From NCBI GenBank assembly GCA_964392245.1, contig CAYMOX010000012.1, positions 22,153 through 86,152 of the forward strand: a stretch of 64,000 nucleotides of DNA, given 5' to 3'. This document shows positions 44,343 through 54,555 of the stretch, piece by piece (the stretch's first letter is position 1; each line of letters begins with the position of its first letter). The notes below the pieces were generated by a model. It was not told the DNA's origin and did no database searches. It saw only the letters and a program-made list of their open reading frames with translations. Source of the DNA: JAAUUJ01 sp964392245 (GTDB lineage Bacteria > Cyanobacteriota > Cyanobacteriia > Thermostichales > Thermostichaceae). The position numbers were made by a program, and so were the translations under genes.

Positions 44343-46286
44343 CTAACTCGATACAGCACTGCAAGGCCGCGAAGAAGAAGGCCGATCCTGAGCACGCTGC
44401 CGCGACTGTACTTCCAGATAGACTAGCAGCGCATTGATATCAGCAGGACTGACCCCCCCAATTCTGGCCGCCTGCCCCAGCGTTAAGGGTTGGATCGCAG
44501 CCAGTTTTTCACGAGCTTCTTTAGAGAGGGTCGTGATCTCGGCGTAATTGAGCTCTGAGGGTAAACTGCGGTGATACTGGCGGCTGATTTGATCAATCTG
44601 GATCTGCTGCCGTTGAATGTAGCCTCGGTACTTGACAGCAATCTCTGCTGCTTCTTTCTCCCAGGGGGTGAGGTGGGGGCGTCCCAGACCCTGTTCCTCA
44701 AGGTGAGCATAGGTCAAGCCACTGCGCCGCAGCAGTTCGGCAAGGGTGGCCGATCCTTTGATCTTTTGGTCATTCACCTGACTGAGGGCAATCCCAGCGG
44801 GATCATGGGCCTTCACCCGTTCGGATTCCAGTCTCTCAATTTCGGCCTGGATGCACACCTGTTTTTGCTGAAACAGTTGCCAGCGCTGAGGGGTAATCAA
44901 GCCCATCTCATACCCCAGAGGGGTCAGCCGTTGATCGGCGTTATCAGAGCGCAGCACCAGTCGGTATTCGGATCGGCTGGTCAGCATCCGATAGGGTTCA
45001 TGCAGTTCTTTAGTGCAGAGATCATCGATCAAGGTGCCGATGTAACTGGACTCCCTGGGGAGCGTAACCAGGGGCTTGTCCTGAGCCCAACAGGCTGCAT
45101 TGATACCCGCAATCAGGCCCTGAGCCGCCGCCTCTTCATATCCGGTCGTGCCATTGATCTGACCGGCACAAAAGAGACCTGCCACCCGTTTGGTCATTAA
45201 GGTGGGGTAGCACTGGGTAGCTGGCAAGTAGTCATATTCCACCGCATAGGCAGGACGCAGCATCACACAGGACTCCAGACCCGGCAGAGAGCGCAGCATC
45301 TGGATCTGGACAGGTTCTGGCATCCCGGTAGAAAAGCCCTGGATGTAAAGCTCTGGGGTATCCCGCCCCTCCGGCTCAATAAAGATCTGATGGCTATCCT
45401 TGTCGGCAAAGCGCACGATCTTGTCTTCAATACTGGGACAGTAGCGGGGACCTTTAGCATCCACCCAACCTCCATACACGGGGGTCAGATGCAGATTTTC
45501 GCGGATGATGCGGTGAGTTTCTGGGGTAGTTCGAGTGAGATAGCAGAGCATCTGCTCCCGCTTGACCCAGGCCTGCGGATCAAAGCTAAACCAGCGTAGA
45601 TCCGAATCTCCAGGCTGAGGTTCTAATCCTGTGAAGTCCACACTGCGGCGATCCACACGAGCGGGTGTTCCAGTCTTCAGGCGTCCTGTCTCAAATCCCA
45701 GGGTCTGTAGCGTTTCAGTGAGCCCCTCAACCGCAAACTCCCCGGCTCGTCCAGCAGGCTGAGAATGGCGACCGACCCAGATCCGCCCCCCCAAAAAAGT
45801 TCCTGTGGTCAGGATCAAGGAGCGGCAGGCAAACGTGACTCCAAAGTGAGTTTGCACTCCCACAATGTCATCGTTATTGCCCAGGACCAGATCAGTAACT
45901 GTGCCTTCCCGTAGATACAGAGAATCCTGCGTTTCCAGAACCCGCCGCATCTGACGTGCGTATTCCCGTTTATCCGTTTGTGCGCGTAGGGCCCAGACGG
46001 CAGGTCCACGCGAACGATTCAGAACTCGCTTCTGCAGATACGTCTGATCGGTAACCCGACCAATTTCCCCCCCCAGGGCATCAATTTCGTGCACAAGCTG
46101 GGATTTCGCCGGACCCCCTACTGCTGGGTTGCAGGGCTGCCAGGCAATCTTATCCAGATTCAGGGTCAGCAAGAGGGTACGACATCCGAGCCGAGCCGAT
46201 GCCAGAGCCGCTTCGCAGCCAGCGTGACCGCCACCCACCACGATGACATCAAAGTGATCCAGAAAGGGCTGTGGAGCAGTCAGCAT
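44343..46286 (-). CDS. mnmG: tRNA uridine 5-carboxymethylaminomethyl modification enzyme MnmG
   Basis: 647 residues, full length. Works with MnmE to install cmnm5U34 in tRNA wobble positions. FAD motif VVGGGHAGCEAALASARLG near residue 16, CNPAVGGPAKSQLVHEIDAL near 52, the family stretch CPSIEDKIVRFADK near 283 and the C-terminal RIGGVSPADINALL. The next gene downstream on the minus strand is LpxB-like at a distance. clpP lies 38 nt upstream on the same strand. Confidence 0.95.
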   Translation of the reverse strand: MLTAPQPFLDHFDVIVVGGGHAGCEAALASARLGCRTLLLTLNLDKIAWQPCNPAVGGPAKSQLVHEIDALGGEIGRVTDQTYLQKRVLNRSRGPAVWALRAQTDKREYARQMRRVLETQDSLYLREGTVTDLVLGNNDDIVGVQTHFGVTFACRSLILTTGTFLGGRIWVGRHSQPAGRAGEFAVEGLTETLQTLGFETGRLKTGTPARVDRRSVDFTGLEPQPGDSDLRWFSFDPQAWVKREQMLCYLTRTTPETHRIIRENLHLTPVYGGWVDAKGPRYCPSIEDKIVRFADKDSHQIFIEPEGRDTPELYIQGFSTGMPEPVQIQMLRSLPGLESCVMLRPAYAVEYDYLPATQCYPTLMTKRVAGLFCAGQINGTTGYEEAAAQGLIAGINAACWAQDKPLVTLPRESSYIGTLIDDLCTKELHEPYRMLTSRSEYRLVLRSDNADQRLTPLGYEMGLITPQRWQLFQQKQVCIQAEIERLESERVKAHDPAGIALSQVNDQKIKGSATLAELLRRSGLTYAHLEEQGLGRPHLTPWEKEAAEIAVKYRGYIQRQQIQIDQISRQYHRSLPSELNYAEITTLSKEAREKLAAIQPLTLGQAARIGGVSPADINALLVYLEVQSRQRAQDRPSSSRPCSAVSS

Positions 46287-46324
46287 AGGCTAGGACAGGG
46301 AGATCATTCCGGATGAGAAGCGAT

Positions 46325-46924
46325 TTAGACAGAGGTCAGAACGGGTTGAGCTCGCTTGACGATCACCCGATCAATCAGGCCATACTCCTGCGCCTGATCA
46401 GGGGTAAGAAAATGATCCCGATCAGTGTCCCGTTCGATGCGTTCCAGGGGTTGACCCGTGTGATGGGCTAACAATTCGTTCAGGGTGCGCTTGATATAGA
46501 GAATCTCGTTCGCTTGAATTTCAATATCTGTCGCCGGTCCCTGAGCTCCCCCCAGAGGCTGATGGATCATAATCCGTGCGTGAGGAAGTGCAATCCGTTT
46601 GCCAGCCGCCCCCCCGGCCAGGAGAAAGGCCCCCATGCTGGCAGCCAGGCCAATGCAGATGGTCGAGACATCCGGTTGAATATGCTGCATGGTGTCATAA
46701 ATCGCCATGCCCGCGTAGACAGATCCCCCTGGGGAGTTGATATAAAGGAAGATGTCTTTCTCAGGATCCTCGGATTCCAGATACAGCATCTGCGCCACGA
46801 TCAAGTTGGAAATGGTGTCATCCACCTGAGTCCCCAGAAAGATGATCCGATCCCGTAGGAGCCGCGAGTAAATATCAAACGCTCTTTCGCCTCGAGCTGA
46901 CTGCTCAATCACAGTGGGTATCAT
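46325..46924 (-). CDS. clpP: ATP-dependent Clp protease proteolytic subunit
   Basis: 199 residues. Serine peptidase subunit of the Clp protease. Catalytic Ser in CIGLAASMGAF, His in ARIMIHQPLGG and Asp in RDTDRDHFL. Length is usual. One of several paralogues expected in a cyanobacterium. mnmG follows 38 nt downstream. The rluD gene is divergent, with the start codons about 77 nt apart. Confidence 0.95.
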   Translation of the reverse strand: MIPTVIEQSARGERAFDIYSRLLRDRIIFLGTQVDDTISNLIVAQMLYLESEDPEKDIFLYINSPGGSVYAGMAIYDTMQHIQPDVSTICIGLAASMGAFLLAGGAAGKRIALPHARIMIHQPLGGAQGPATDIEIQANEILYIKRTLNELLAHHTGQPLERIERDTDRDHFLTPDQAQEYGLIDRVIVKRAQPVLTSV

Positions 46925-47001
46925 GCCACGTTCCTGTGTGTCCCGTAAGTTCTAACATTCTAGTCCAGGTCTTTACCTGCCGTCCTGGCCATACCCCAGC
47001 A

Positions 47002-47955
47002 ATGCCGACTGTTCATGCCCTTCTCCCCTTCCCCACCTCCCCTACTAAGGATGGTCTCAAAGGAGAACGACTGGATCGCTGGGTGGCACAACAGATCCCT
47101 GATCTCTCGCGATCTCAGGCGCAACGACTGATCGAACAGGGACAGGTATGGGTCAATGGTGTTGTTTGTGCTCAGAAAAAATACCCTTTACAAGCCGGAG
47201 ATCAGGTTGAAGTTTCTATCCCAGCAGCCACACCCGTTGATCTGCAACCTGAAGCCATCCCCCTGGATATTCTCTACGAGGATGAGGATCTGATCGTGAT
47301 CAATAAAGCCAAGGGAATGGTGGTGCATCCGGCTCCTGGTCATGGGGAGGGAACCCTGGTTCATGCCATCCTCGCCCATTGTCCCTCTCTGCAGGGGATT
47401 GGGGGAGAACAGCGGCCCGGAATTGTGCATCGGCTTGATAAGAACACCACAGGCGCGATGGTAATTGCCAAAACAGAGATGGCTCTCCAGCACTTACAGG
47501 CTCAGATCCAGGCCAAAACAGCTCAACGGGAGTATGTGGGACTTGTCTTTGGGCGACCCGCCACCGAAATGGGCAGCATTGAGGCTCCGATTGGACGTCA
47601 TCCCGCAGATCGCACCCGCATGGCAGTGGTTGATCCCCCTCGCGGTCGCTGGGCGCGGACCCACTGGCGGGTGATGGAGCGTTTGGGCAACTTTACACTG
47701 GTGCATTTTTGGCTGGATACAGGACGCACCCATCAAATTCGAGTTCACTGTGCTCACATGGGCTGGCCCATAGTCGGAGATCCGGAGTACACCTCGAGCA
47801 AACGTACACCCGTCAGATTAGCGGGACAGGCTCTGCATGCCTGGCGACTGACCTTTCAGCACCCCCGCCAAGATCGGCAGATTCAGTGCACCGCTCCTTA
47901 CCCACCGGAGATGGACCGTCTCCTGCAGCGACTACGGCAGATCTGTGGGAATTAA
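47002..47955 (+). CDS. rluD: ribosomal large subunit pseudouridine synthase (RluD family)
   Basis: 317 residues. N-terminal S4 RNA-binding domain (LDRWVAQQIPDLSRSQAQRL) and a catalytic domain with the active-site Asp in HRLDKNTTGAMVIAK. RluD isomerises uridines of 23S rRNA helix 69, but relatives RluA/RluC cannot be excluded from sequence alone. ATG-47002 is chosen over an earlier frame start that would run into the clpP promoter. Confidence 0.9.
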   Translation: MPTVHALLPFPTSPTKDGLKGERLDRWVAQQIPDLSRSQAQRLIEQGQVWVNGVVCAQKKYPLQAGDQVEVSIPAATPVDLQPEAIPLDILYEDEDLIVINKAKGMVVHPAPGHGEGTLVHAILAHCPSLQGIGGEQRPGIVHRLDKNTTGAMVIAKTEMALQHLQAQIQAKTAQREYVGLVFGRPATEMGSIEAPIGRHPADRTRMAVVDPPRGRWARTHWRVMERLGNFTLVHFWLDTGRTHQIRVHCAHMGWPIVGDPEYTSSKRTPVRLAGQALHAWRLTFQHPRQDRQIQCTAPYPPEMDRLLQRLRQICGN

Positions 47956-48722
47956 TTCTCTTGGGATTGGTCCGGTTGGGGTGGGATCACCTCAAGCAGT
48001 TCTCCAGTTTCTGGATCAACCCTGACAGTCCCTAATTGATTCAACTCCTCCAGGATCAGCTCCCGCGTTTCAGCCTCAGAGGTAGTTCGATAGGCGTAGA
48101 GCCAGGTTGAGAAACGAACATTTTTACTCAAAGGATTATTGATAATATTGTCTCCCACTTCCCGCATACCCTGAGCCGATCCATGACCAGCAGCTTCATA
48201 CCAGTCTGCAGCATTGTAGAAAGCCTCTCTGGCCGCCTCCTCCTCCCCTAAAAACAGGAAGTAGATGATTGCAGCGCGGAAGTAAAGGGAAAACGCATTA
48301 GGGTTATTTTCTGGCGTGATGAACTGTGTCCCCGTTTCCAGAATATCGACAGCTATTTCTGGCTGTGCAGACTGGAAGGCTAAGGCATAGGTGGCATAGA
48401 GGTAAGCAGGAAAGAAGAAAGGATCCTGATCGGTGATTTGCTTTAAATAGTCAGCAGCCAGGGCATAGCCCAGCTCGGCTCGGGCTGGTGTGTCCCCCAT
48501 ATACTGAATAAAATCCAACCACAGCCATGAGGCGGCAAGATTGCGGTATCCCATTAAGCCGAGACCCCGAGCAAAAAGGAATCCTGCCTCGCGTCTTGTC
48601 TGATCCTCAACAACCAATACTTCTGAAGGACTCCGATCCGCCAGCCATTGCATGAGTGCCGCAGAAGATAACAGTCCCCCCGTCAGCATAAGCGGCAACA
48701 CATACTTACGCAAAAAAACCAT
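47952..48722 (-). CDS. membrane-anchored TPR-like protein, conserved in cyanobacteria
   Basis: 256 residues. One N-terminal membrane helix (VLPLMLTGGLLSSAALMQWL) and helical repeats resembling TPRs (AELGYALAADYLKQITDQDP, FFFPAYLYATYALAFQSAQP, YFRAAIIYFLFLGEEEAARE). It probably sits on the periplasmic or cytoplasmic face as a scaffold. No enzymatic motif. ATG-48722 is chosen because the longer frame starts with TTG. It overlaps the 3' end of rluD by 4 nt. Confidence 0.65.
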   Translation of the reverse strand: MVFLRKYVLPLMLTGGLLSSAALMQWLADRSPSEVLVVEDQTRREAGFLFARGLGLMGYRNLAASWLWLDFIQYMGDTPARAELGYALAADYLKQITDQDPFFFPAYLYATYALAFQSAQPEIAVDILETGTQFITPENNPNAFSLYFRAAIIYFLFLGEEEAAREAFYNAADWYEAAGHGSAQGMREVGDNIINNPLSKNVRFSTWLYAYRTTSEAETRELILEELNQLGTVRVDPETGELLEVIPPQPDQSQEN

Positions 48723-49304
48723 AGCCGCCACCGTGACCAGCAACACCCAATCATTAATATTCAGCAATTATAAGCTGAGAAAAAACAAGTCTCCTTCCCC
48801 ATGCATCCAAGATTTCCTGGCCAATAGAAAACGGGGATCTTTCTCGATCCCCTGGCGCAATAGTCATTCAGTAAAAATTATAACATAATGAACCCAGGGA
48901 TTTCACTCATAGAGCCAGAGGAAAAGTAACTGAGTTCCAGCCTTAGGAAGACCCAATTCAGGTTCTTGGACTCTGGTTTTGATTAGGGACCCAGATGGCA
49001 GTTAGCTCTGCTGGGGTTAATGACCGGGATGCCAGCAGCGATATCGCCAGACTGGTTTGTAACAGCAGGGTCTCTGTATATAAGAGCAGCTCCTGGGGGT
49101 TTTGAGAAAAAGAGCTCATTTCTTCTGAGGTGAGGCGGGAAAACAGACATTCTCTAGACATCACCGGTTCAGGAATGCGACTCACTGATTCTAGGCAGCT
49201 ACTTCCGCGTCTCATGTAATAAATCTCACTAATGTGAGGTGATCTCGCGCAACTTTAGGGGTGATGAATCTCCACAGCAAGAAGTGCTGTCCTGGTCAGA
49301 TAAG
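48723..49304. other. intergenic region with one doubtful small frame
   Basis: About 580 nt between divergent genes. AT-rich in its left part. It contains one 85-codon minus-strand frame, listed separately as doubtful. No RNA gene or strong hairpin seen. Confidence 0.4.
48958..49215 (-). CDS. possible small protein
   Basis: 85 residues starting at ATG-49215 with no good ribosome site. The C-terminal half (LLLYTETLLLQTSLAISLLA) looks helical and hydrophobic. No family recognised. It could be a chance frame. Confidence 0.3.
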   Translation of the reverse strand: MRRGSSCLESVSRIPEPVMSRECLFSRLTSEEMSSFSQNPQELLLYTETLLLQTSLAISLLASRSLTPAELTAIWVPNQNQSPRT

Positions 49305-50336
49305 ATGTTCTCTATGTCCTTAGCCCATGAACGCCTCCTGATCTCTGTTGTCCTCCCCTGCTTTAATGAGGTGGACAACCTTGATGTGCTTTTTCAAAGG
49401 TTGCTGCCTGTCCTCGAAAGCCTCGGCACACAGTTTGAGATCATCTGCGTCAACGATGGTAGCCGTGATCAAACCCTCTCCGAGTTAATTCGCTATCATC
49501 AACGCTGGCCCATGATTAAAGTTTTAGATTTATCCCGCAACTTTGGCAAAGAGATCGCACTTTCTGCTGGCATTGACGCTGCTTCCGGAGATGCAGTGAT
49601 TCCCATTGATGCAGATCTGCAGGATCCCCCCGAACTGATTCCGGACATGGTGGCCAAATGGCGAGAGGGATTTGATGTGGTTTACGCCGTTCGTCGGAGC
49701 CGTCAGGGGGAAAGCTGGCTGAAGCGAATGACTGCTGATTGGTTTTATCAGATTATTGATCGCCTGAGCCGCGTGCCGATCCCTCGGAATACCGGGGATT
49801 TTCGTTTGATGGATCGACAGGTTGTGGCTGCGGTGAAACAGATGCGAGAACGAACTCGCTTCATGAAAGGCATTTTTGCCTGGGTGGGGTATCAACAGGT
49901 CGCCATTTACTATGACCGCTCCCCTCGCTATCAAGGGCACTCGAAATGGAACTACTGGCGGTTATGGAATCTGGCCCTGGAGGGAATCACCTCATTTAGC
50001 TCTTTACCCTTGCGTATCTGGAGTTACGTCGGGGTTGTGATCTCTTTGCTGGCGTTTGTGTATGCTTGTGTCCTGATCACCCGCACGCTTCTTTTTGGTG
50101 TGGATGTGCCGGGCTACGCCTCTCTTGTGGTGATGATTCTCTTTCTGGGGGGGATCCAATTAATCAGCCTCGGCATTATTGGCGAATATATTGGACGGAT
50201 TTTTGAGGAGGTGAAAGCACGACCTCTCTACCTGATCCGACAACGCTATGGGTTTCATCCTCAGACCCACTGTGATCCTTCCCTGCAAGAGACTGAGACA
50301 AATCACATGATTTCCGGTGAGGGTTCGCTAAACTAA
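49305..50336 (+). CDS. dolichyl-phosphate-mannose-synthase-like glycosyltransferase (GT2, GtrB/ArnC type)
   Basis: 343 residues. Cytoplasmic GT2 domain: VVLPCFNEVDNLD at the start, CVNDGSRDQTL, IPIDADLQDPPELIPDM as the DxD-containing sugar-nucleotide site and NTGDFRLMDR. Two C-terminal membrane helices (YVGVVISLLAFVYACVLIT, LVVMILFLGGIQLISLGIIG) and the family end IGRIFEEVKARPLYLI. It should transfer a sugar to a polyprenyl phosphate. Sugar unknown. Two ATGs, 9 nt apart, are both possible and neither has a strong ribosome site. Confidence 0.88.
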   Translation: MFSMSLAHERLLISVVLPCFNEVDNLDVLFQRLLPVLESLGTQFEIICVNDGSRDQTLSELIRYHQRWPMIKVLDLSRNFGKEIALSAGIDAASGDAVIPIDADLQDPPELIPDMVAKWREGFDVVYAVRRSRQGESWLKRMTADWFYQIIDRLSRVPIPRNTGDFRLMDRQVVAAVKQMRERTRFMKGIFAWVGYQQVAIYYDRSPRYQGHSKWNYWRLWNLALEGITSFSSLPLRIWSYVGVVISLLAFVYACVLITRTLLFGVDVPGYASLVVMILFLGGIQLISLGIIGEYIGRIFEEVKARPLYLIRQRYGFHPQTHCDPSLQETETNHMISGEGSLN

Positions 50337-50393
50337 AGCTTTGTCTGCTTACATAGTGTTGAGTTGCAACTGCTGGCCTGCAGGATGGGAACC

Positions 50394-52688
50394 ATGTCAA
50401 ATGCCGAACGACGTGCTGTGAAACCAGATCCACTGCTGGGCCGGATTGTGGGGGATCGTCAGCGCTACCGTCTGGACAGGTGTCTAGGTGGAGGCGGGAT
50501 GGGGGTGGTCTATCTGGCCATGGATTTATCCCTGGGTCGCACTGTGGCATTGAAACTGTTAAAAAGTGATCTGGGCGATCATGAAGATCTGCGCAAGCGA
50601 TTTGAGCGGGAAATTACAATTTCAGCAGCCCTTGACAGTGAACACATTGTGCAGGTGACTGACCACGGGGTGATGGATGGCTACCCCTTTTATGTCATGG
50701 AATTGCTGCGTGGCCAAAGCTTGGGGGATTTGTTGCGACAGGAACGGCAACTATCACTGGTCCGTGGAATTCGCATCGCTTTACAGATTTGTGCTGGGTT
50801 GCGGGTTGCTCATGAGGGGATTACCCTCTGGCGAGAGGGGGCAACCACTGCTGAGTTTATTCGTGTTGTCCACCGTGATCTCAAACCCGATAATGTTTTC
50901 CTGGTTCCCCATGAGATTATGGGGGAAATGGTCAAGCTTCTGGATTTTGGAATCGCCAAGATTTGCAATGAACAGCTGACCATGACCAACCTGACCAGTA
51001 TGGGCAGTTTCCTGGGGACCTGCCGTTATGCTGCTCCCGAACAATGGCGGGGGGATGAAGATATCGATGGCCGTGCAGACATCTATTCCCTGGGCATTAT
51101 CCTGTATGAGATGTTCAGTGGCACCGATCCGTTCGGTTTGCACTCGGATACTCGTGGAGTCAACCCCACCTCCTGGTTAACAGCCCACGCCTTCACCGAT
51201 CCTACCCCGCTGCGGCAGTTGTCCATCTGCCAGGCGCTGCCCCCATTGCTGGATCAGATCATTCTCCGTTGCCTGCAAAAAGATCCTGCCGATCGTTATG
51301 CCACTGTTGAGGAGCTGAGTCTAGACCTTCAGGCCCTTCTGGATCAGGATGTTGTTTCTCTTCTACACCACGATCCCACCAAGGTGGATCGGCACCAGGC
51401 CACCACGCCTTCTGCAGACGCTTCCCCTAATGGGTCCTCTGAGCGAGTGTTCAAGGCTCAAGCCCCTACACGTCCTTCTGGACCTGCGGGCTCGGCATCG
51501 GGTTCAGAACCCACTAGTCAGATCACCAGGGCTGATCGCACGCAGGCCACCACGCCTACTCCCCGCAAACCCAGGTTTAAACCGGAGACCCAACCCCTTC
51601 CAGCTTCTCTGCCCAGAGAGCAAACCGTTCAACCAGAGAAGGGTGTAGACACCGCAGCAAACTCTGCAACCGTGCAACCTACCGCCACGATCAAACAACC
51701 CCCCATTTCCCAGCAGGTCAAGCTTTCTCCCTGGCAGCGCTGGAGCCTGATGGTTGGTGGTGCTCTGGTCATCGCAGGTGCGGGGGGGGCCTTCTGGCTG
51801 ATGCGTCCCTCTTCAGAACTGCAGGAAGCTCGCATCCATGCCGGAGAAGGGGATCTCCTCAGTGCCATTACCATCGGTCAAACAGTACCAGGAACGAGCC
51901 CTGATTATGAAGCCGCTCAAGCGCTGGTCAGCCAATGGCAACTGGAACTAGCTCTGGATGCTGCTACTGCGGGAGATCTGATCACCGCGATCACTCGGGG
52001 TCAGGAGATCGCTAGTGATCAGCCAGCCCATGCAACGGTGCAACCCCTGCTGGCGGAATGGATCTTCAAACAGGCCACCAACGATATCCGGGCTCAGGAT
52101 TTCAGTCGTGCCATGGCTTTTTTATCCCAGGTTCCAGAAAATCAGCCCATGACTCCTCAGGCTGCTGAACTGGTCAGCGCTTTAAATCAGCTGGAGCAAG
52201 CCCAGTCACAAGCCCGCGAGGGCAGATTTCAAGAGGCCATTGCCACAGCCTACGCATTGAATCCCAATGGTTTACTGGGTTCAGCAGCTGAGCAGGTGAT
52301 GTGTGAGAGTATGGCGGCGTTGTTGGAGCGGGATTTCCGCAACAAGGTTGATCTGCCCTCAGAACCTGGTAAGTTACCTCCTCTTTTTGAAAACTACCGT
52401 CTGAGCAACTGCACGGCTCCCACCATCACCATTGCTACGGATATTATTCGTTTAGAGGATCGCGGTGATAACAATCTCAAACTCAATGCCCTGGTGATGG
52501 GAGGGTTTGTCTGGGCTCAGGTCCCTGAATCTGCCCAAACTCGCCTTGGTCAGGGGGAAATCCATGTGGAGTTCTTTGAACAGGAGCAGATGGTGTTTCG
52601 GGTCGTCATTACCCAACCTGCTCAGATCGATGCCGGAGCGGATCAGTTGGAGGCCATGTTAGCTTCGATGCGTATCCAGCGAACCTAA
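50394..52688 (+). CDS. membrane-bound Ser/Thr protein kinase
   Basis: 764 residues. The N-terminal Hanks-type kinase has LGGGGMGVVYLAMD (Gly loop), VALKLLK (Lys), HRDLKPDNVFL (catalytic Asp), LLDFGIAK (DFG) and CRYAAPEQW. A Thr/Pro/Gln-rich linker (about 330-450), one membrane helix (SLMVGGALVIAGAGGAFWLM near 460) and a sensor-like outer part with alanine-rich repeats follow (ISAIT/AITRGQEI, ATAYALNPNG). It should phosphorylate Ser/Thr targets in the cytoplasm in response to an outside or lumen signal. FHA proteins such as the one at 28.8 kb are possible partners. ATG-50394 chosen at the start of the conserved region. Confidence 0.9.
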   Translation: MSNAERRAVKPDPLLGRIVGDRQRYRLDRCLGGGGMGVVYLAMDLSLGRTVALKLLKSDLGDHEDLRKRFEREITISAALDSEHIVQVTDHGVMDGYPFYVMELLRGQSLGDLLRQERQLSLVRGIRIALQICAGLRVAHEGITLWREGATTAEFIRVVHRDLKPDNVFLVPHEIMGEMVKLLDFGIAKICNEQLTMTNLTSMGSFLGTCRYAAPEQWRGDEDIDGRADIYSLGIILYEMFSGTDPFGLHSDTRGVNPTSWLTAHAFTDPTPLRQLSICQALPPLLDQIILRCLQKDPADRYATVEELSLDLQALLDQDVVSLLHHDPTKVDRHQATTPSADASPNGSSERVFKAQAPTRPSGPAGSASGSEPTSQITRADRTQATTPTPRKPRFKPETQPLPASLPREQTVQPEKGVDTAANSATVQPTATIKQPPISQQVKLSPWQRWSLMVGGALVIAGAGGAFWLMRPSSELQEARIHAGEGDLLSAITIGQTVPGTSPDYEAAQALVSQWQLELALDAATAGDLITAITRGQEIASDQPAHATVQPLLAEWIFKQATNDIRAQDFSRAMAFLSQVPENQPMTPQAAELVSALNQLEQAQSQAREGRFQEAIATAYALNPNGLLGSAAEQVMCESMAALLERDFRNKVDLPSEPGKLPPLFENYRLSNCTAPTITIATDIIRLEDRGDNNLKLNALVMGGFVWAQVPESAQTRLGQGEIHVEFFEQEQMVFRVVITQPAQIDAGADQLEAMLASMRIQRT

Positions 52689-52707
52689 TGCTACTCAGGC
52701 AAAATCA

Positions 52708-53355
52708 ATGTTTACAGGATTAATCCAGAGCTTGGGAACTCTGACCTGGCTCACTCCTTCCCAGTTGCAAATCGAGTGTCCATCTTGGGGAACCCGGATC
52801 GAGATCGGAGACAGCATTGCCGTGGATGGACTCTGTTTAACAGTGACTGAGGTTCTGCCAGACGGGTTTCGCGCCGATGTGTCTCCAGAAACCCTGAATC
52901 GCTCCATCCTGGGCAAACAAAGGTCAGGGAGCCGCGTCAATCTGGAAGCGTCTCTCCGAGTGGGAGACAAGATCGGCGGTCACTTTGTCAGCGGTCATAT
53001 TGATGGAGTTGGCCAGTTTCTGGCCCAGCAAGCTTCGGATCAGTCGTGGATCTTGACGTTTTGTGTATCCGAGAACATTGGACGCTATCTGGTGGAGAAA
53101 GGAAGTGTGGCTATTAACGGGGTAAGCTTGACCCTCTCTGAACTGCGGCAGGAGGGGACCTGGTTTCAGGTGGCTGTGATTCCCCACACCTATCACTCCA
53201 CCAATCTCTGCTATCTCCAGCCTCTGGATCACGTCAATGTAGAAACAGACATGCTGGGCAAATATGTGGAGAAGTTCCTGCGGATCGGAATTGCTCCTTT
53301 CTCCGCAGCGGAACCTGTCTCACTGGAGTTCCTGGCTGAACATGGATATTCCTAA
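52708..53355 (+). CDS. ribE: riboflavin synthase alpha chain
   Basis: 215 residues. Dismutates two lumazine molecules to riboflavin. Starts MFTGLIQSLG and shows the two homologous barrels: IAVDGLCLTVTEV with SPETLNRS in the first, VAINGVSLTLSEL in the second. VSGHIDGVGQ separates them. Length is normal. It follows the kinase gene on the same strand by 19 nt and may be co-transcribed, with no evident functional link. Confidence 0.95.
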   Translation: MFTGLIQSLGTLTWLTPSQLQIECPSWGTRIEIGDSIAVDGLCLTVTEVLPDGFRADVSPETLNRSILGKQRSGSRVNLEASLRVGDKIGGHFVSGHIDGVGQFLAQQASDQSWILTFCVSENIGRYLVEKGSVAINGVSLTLSELRQEGTWFQVAVIPHTYHSTNLCYLQPLDHVNVETDMLGKYVEKFLRIGIAPFSAAEPVSLEFLAEHGYS

Positions 53356-54342
53356 TTACTCCTTCTCCGGCTGTTTAGGGGTCATGTAGCCGTCGTCATA
53401 CCGAGGATGCAGGATCACCATGTACAGGTCATGACGGTACTCAGGATCAGAGTAAAGGAGTTGGATTTCTTGCCAGGTTTGGAGAGACTCCAGTTGTCGC
53501 TGTTGCAACAGGTGTTGCAGATGGGGCAGTTTACTGTTGCGGGGCAGAGATTTATCCAGCAACCCTTGGAGAACCTGGATGTCCTGAACAACCCCTAATT
53601 GATCCTGAAGGGTTTTTAATTCCTGCAGCCAAAGCTGAAAAGCTTCTCCGTAGTATTCGCCAAAAAACTCACATTGATAGCGCACCTGCTTACAAGTTTT
53701 GCGCAGATCATGCAGTAGCTCACTAACTTGTGTAGAGAGGGGAGAGCTCACATCCTTGGGGGTCAGCAACCAGCCTGGATGCAACAGCAAATGGGAAAGC
53801 AAGGGGGTGAGCAGTTCTGGTAGGGTGGACAGCAATGGAAACGCAGCCTGAGATCGAAAGGTGGGGTGATCTAACCAGGAAGAGTAGGTGGTCTCCAGCT
53901 CCGGGAACTTATGATGCAAAGTCTTACGGGTTTGGTCAACGGCCTTGCGCCGCCGCTGCTGTAGTTTCTGTAAGACTTGATCCACGAGGTTCTGCTCTGA
54001 CTCAGGTAGCTGGGGATAAAGATTGGTGCGCAGATCCTCCAGAAGGACATCCAGATCCCGCTGCTTGCCCAACAGAGAACGAAGTGCCTTGAACTGCTTT
54101 CGCCGAGCAGCCTTTGGGAGCTGTAGTGATGCTTTAAACACCTGTAGGGCTGTGGTCAGACGGCGCAGGGCCACCCGCATCTGGTGCAGATCTTCTGGAT
54201 TGCGATCATTGATGACCTTGGGCTGTTTGTTCTGTAGCTGACGATATTGATGAGACAGGATTTCGTAAGCTTGACTTCCCAGCGTAAGAGGGACATCATC
54301 CGCCATGACTCCTGACCGAGTCTTTGGTTGAACTCCTTGCAT
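53356..54342 (-). CDS. CHAD-domain protein
   Basis: 328 residues. CHAD helical domain, which binds polyphosphate in characterised cases. LHQMRVALRRLTTALQVFKA near 52 and KALRSLLGKQRDLDVLLEDL near 84 are the conserved His/Arg motifs in the first half. LLHDLRKTCKQVRYQCEFFG near 211 and LQDQLGVVQDIQVL near 245 repeat them in the second. No CYTH domain is fused. The gene abuts ribE tail-to-tail with no gap. Confidence 0.88.
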   Translation of the reverse strand: MQGVQPKTRSGVMADDVPLTLGSQAYEILSHQYRQLQNKQPKVINDRNPEDLHQMRVALRRLTTALQVFKASLQLPKAARRKQFKALRSLLGKQRDLDVLLEDLRTNLYPQLPESEQNLVDQVLQKLQQRRRKAVDQTRKTLHHKFPELETTYSSWLDHPTFRSQAAFPLLSTLPELLTPLLSHLLLHPGWLLTPKDVSSPLSTQVSELLHDLRKTCKQVRYQCEFFGEYYGEAFQLWLQELKTLQDQLGVVQDIQVLQGLLDKSLPRNSKLPHLQHLLQQRQLESLQTWQEIQLLYSDPEYRHDLYMVILHPRYDDGYMTPKQPEKE

Positions 54343-54555
54343 GATTCAACTCCCATCAGTATCTCTCAATCACATCTTAACCACTCCTTAACTTTAAGTC
54401 CAGAGCCTCTCTACGGAAGACCTCAGAACCCTATATCAACTGTCAAGCCCACAGAACTGCCAACTTGGGATCTGGCAGAGACAGGATGACCTGAGCTGGA
54501 GTAGTGTAACAAGAAGAATCTATCCAACCCCGCTTCCTCTATTCGAGGGTTACTG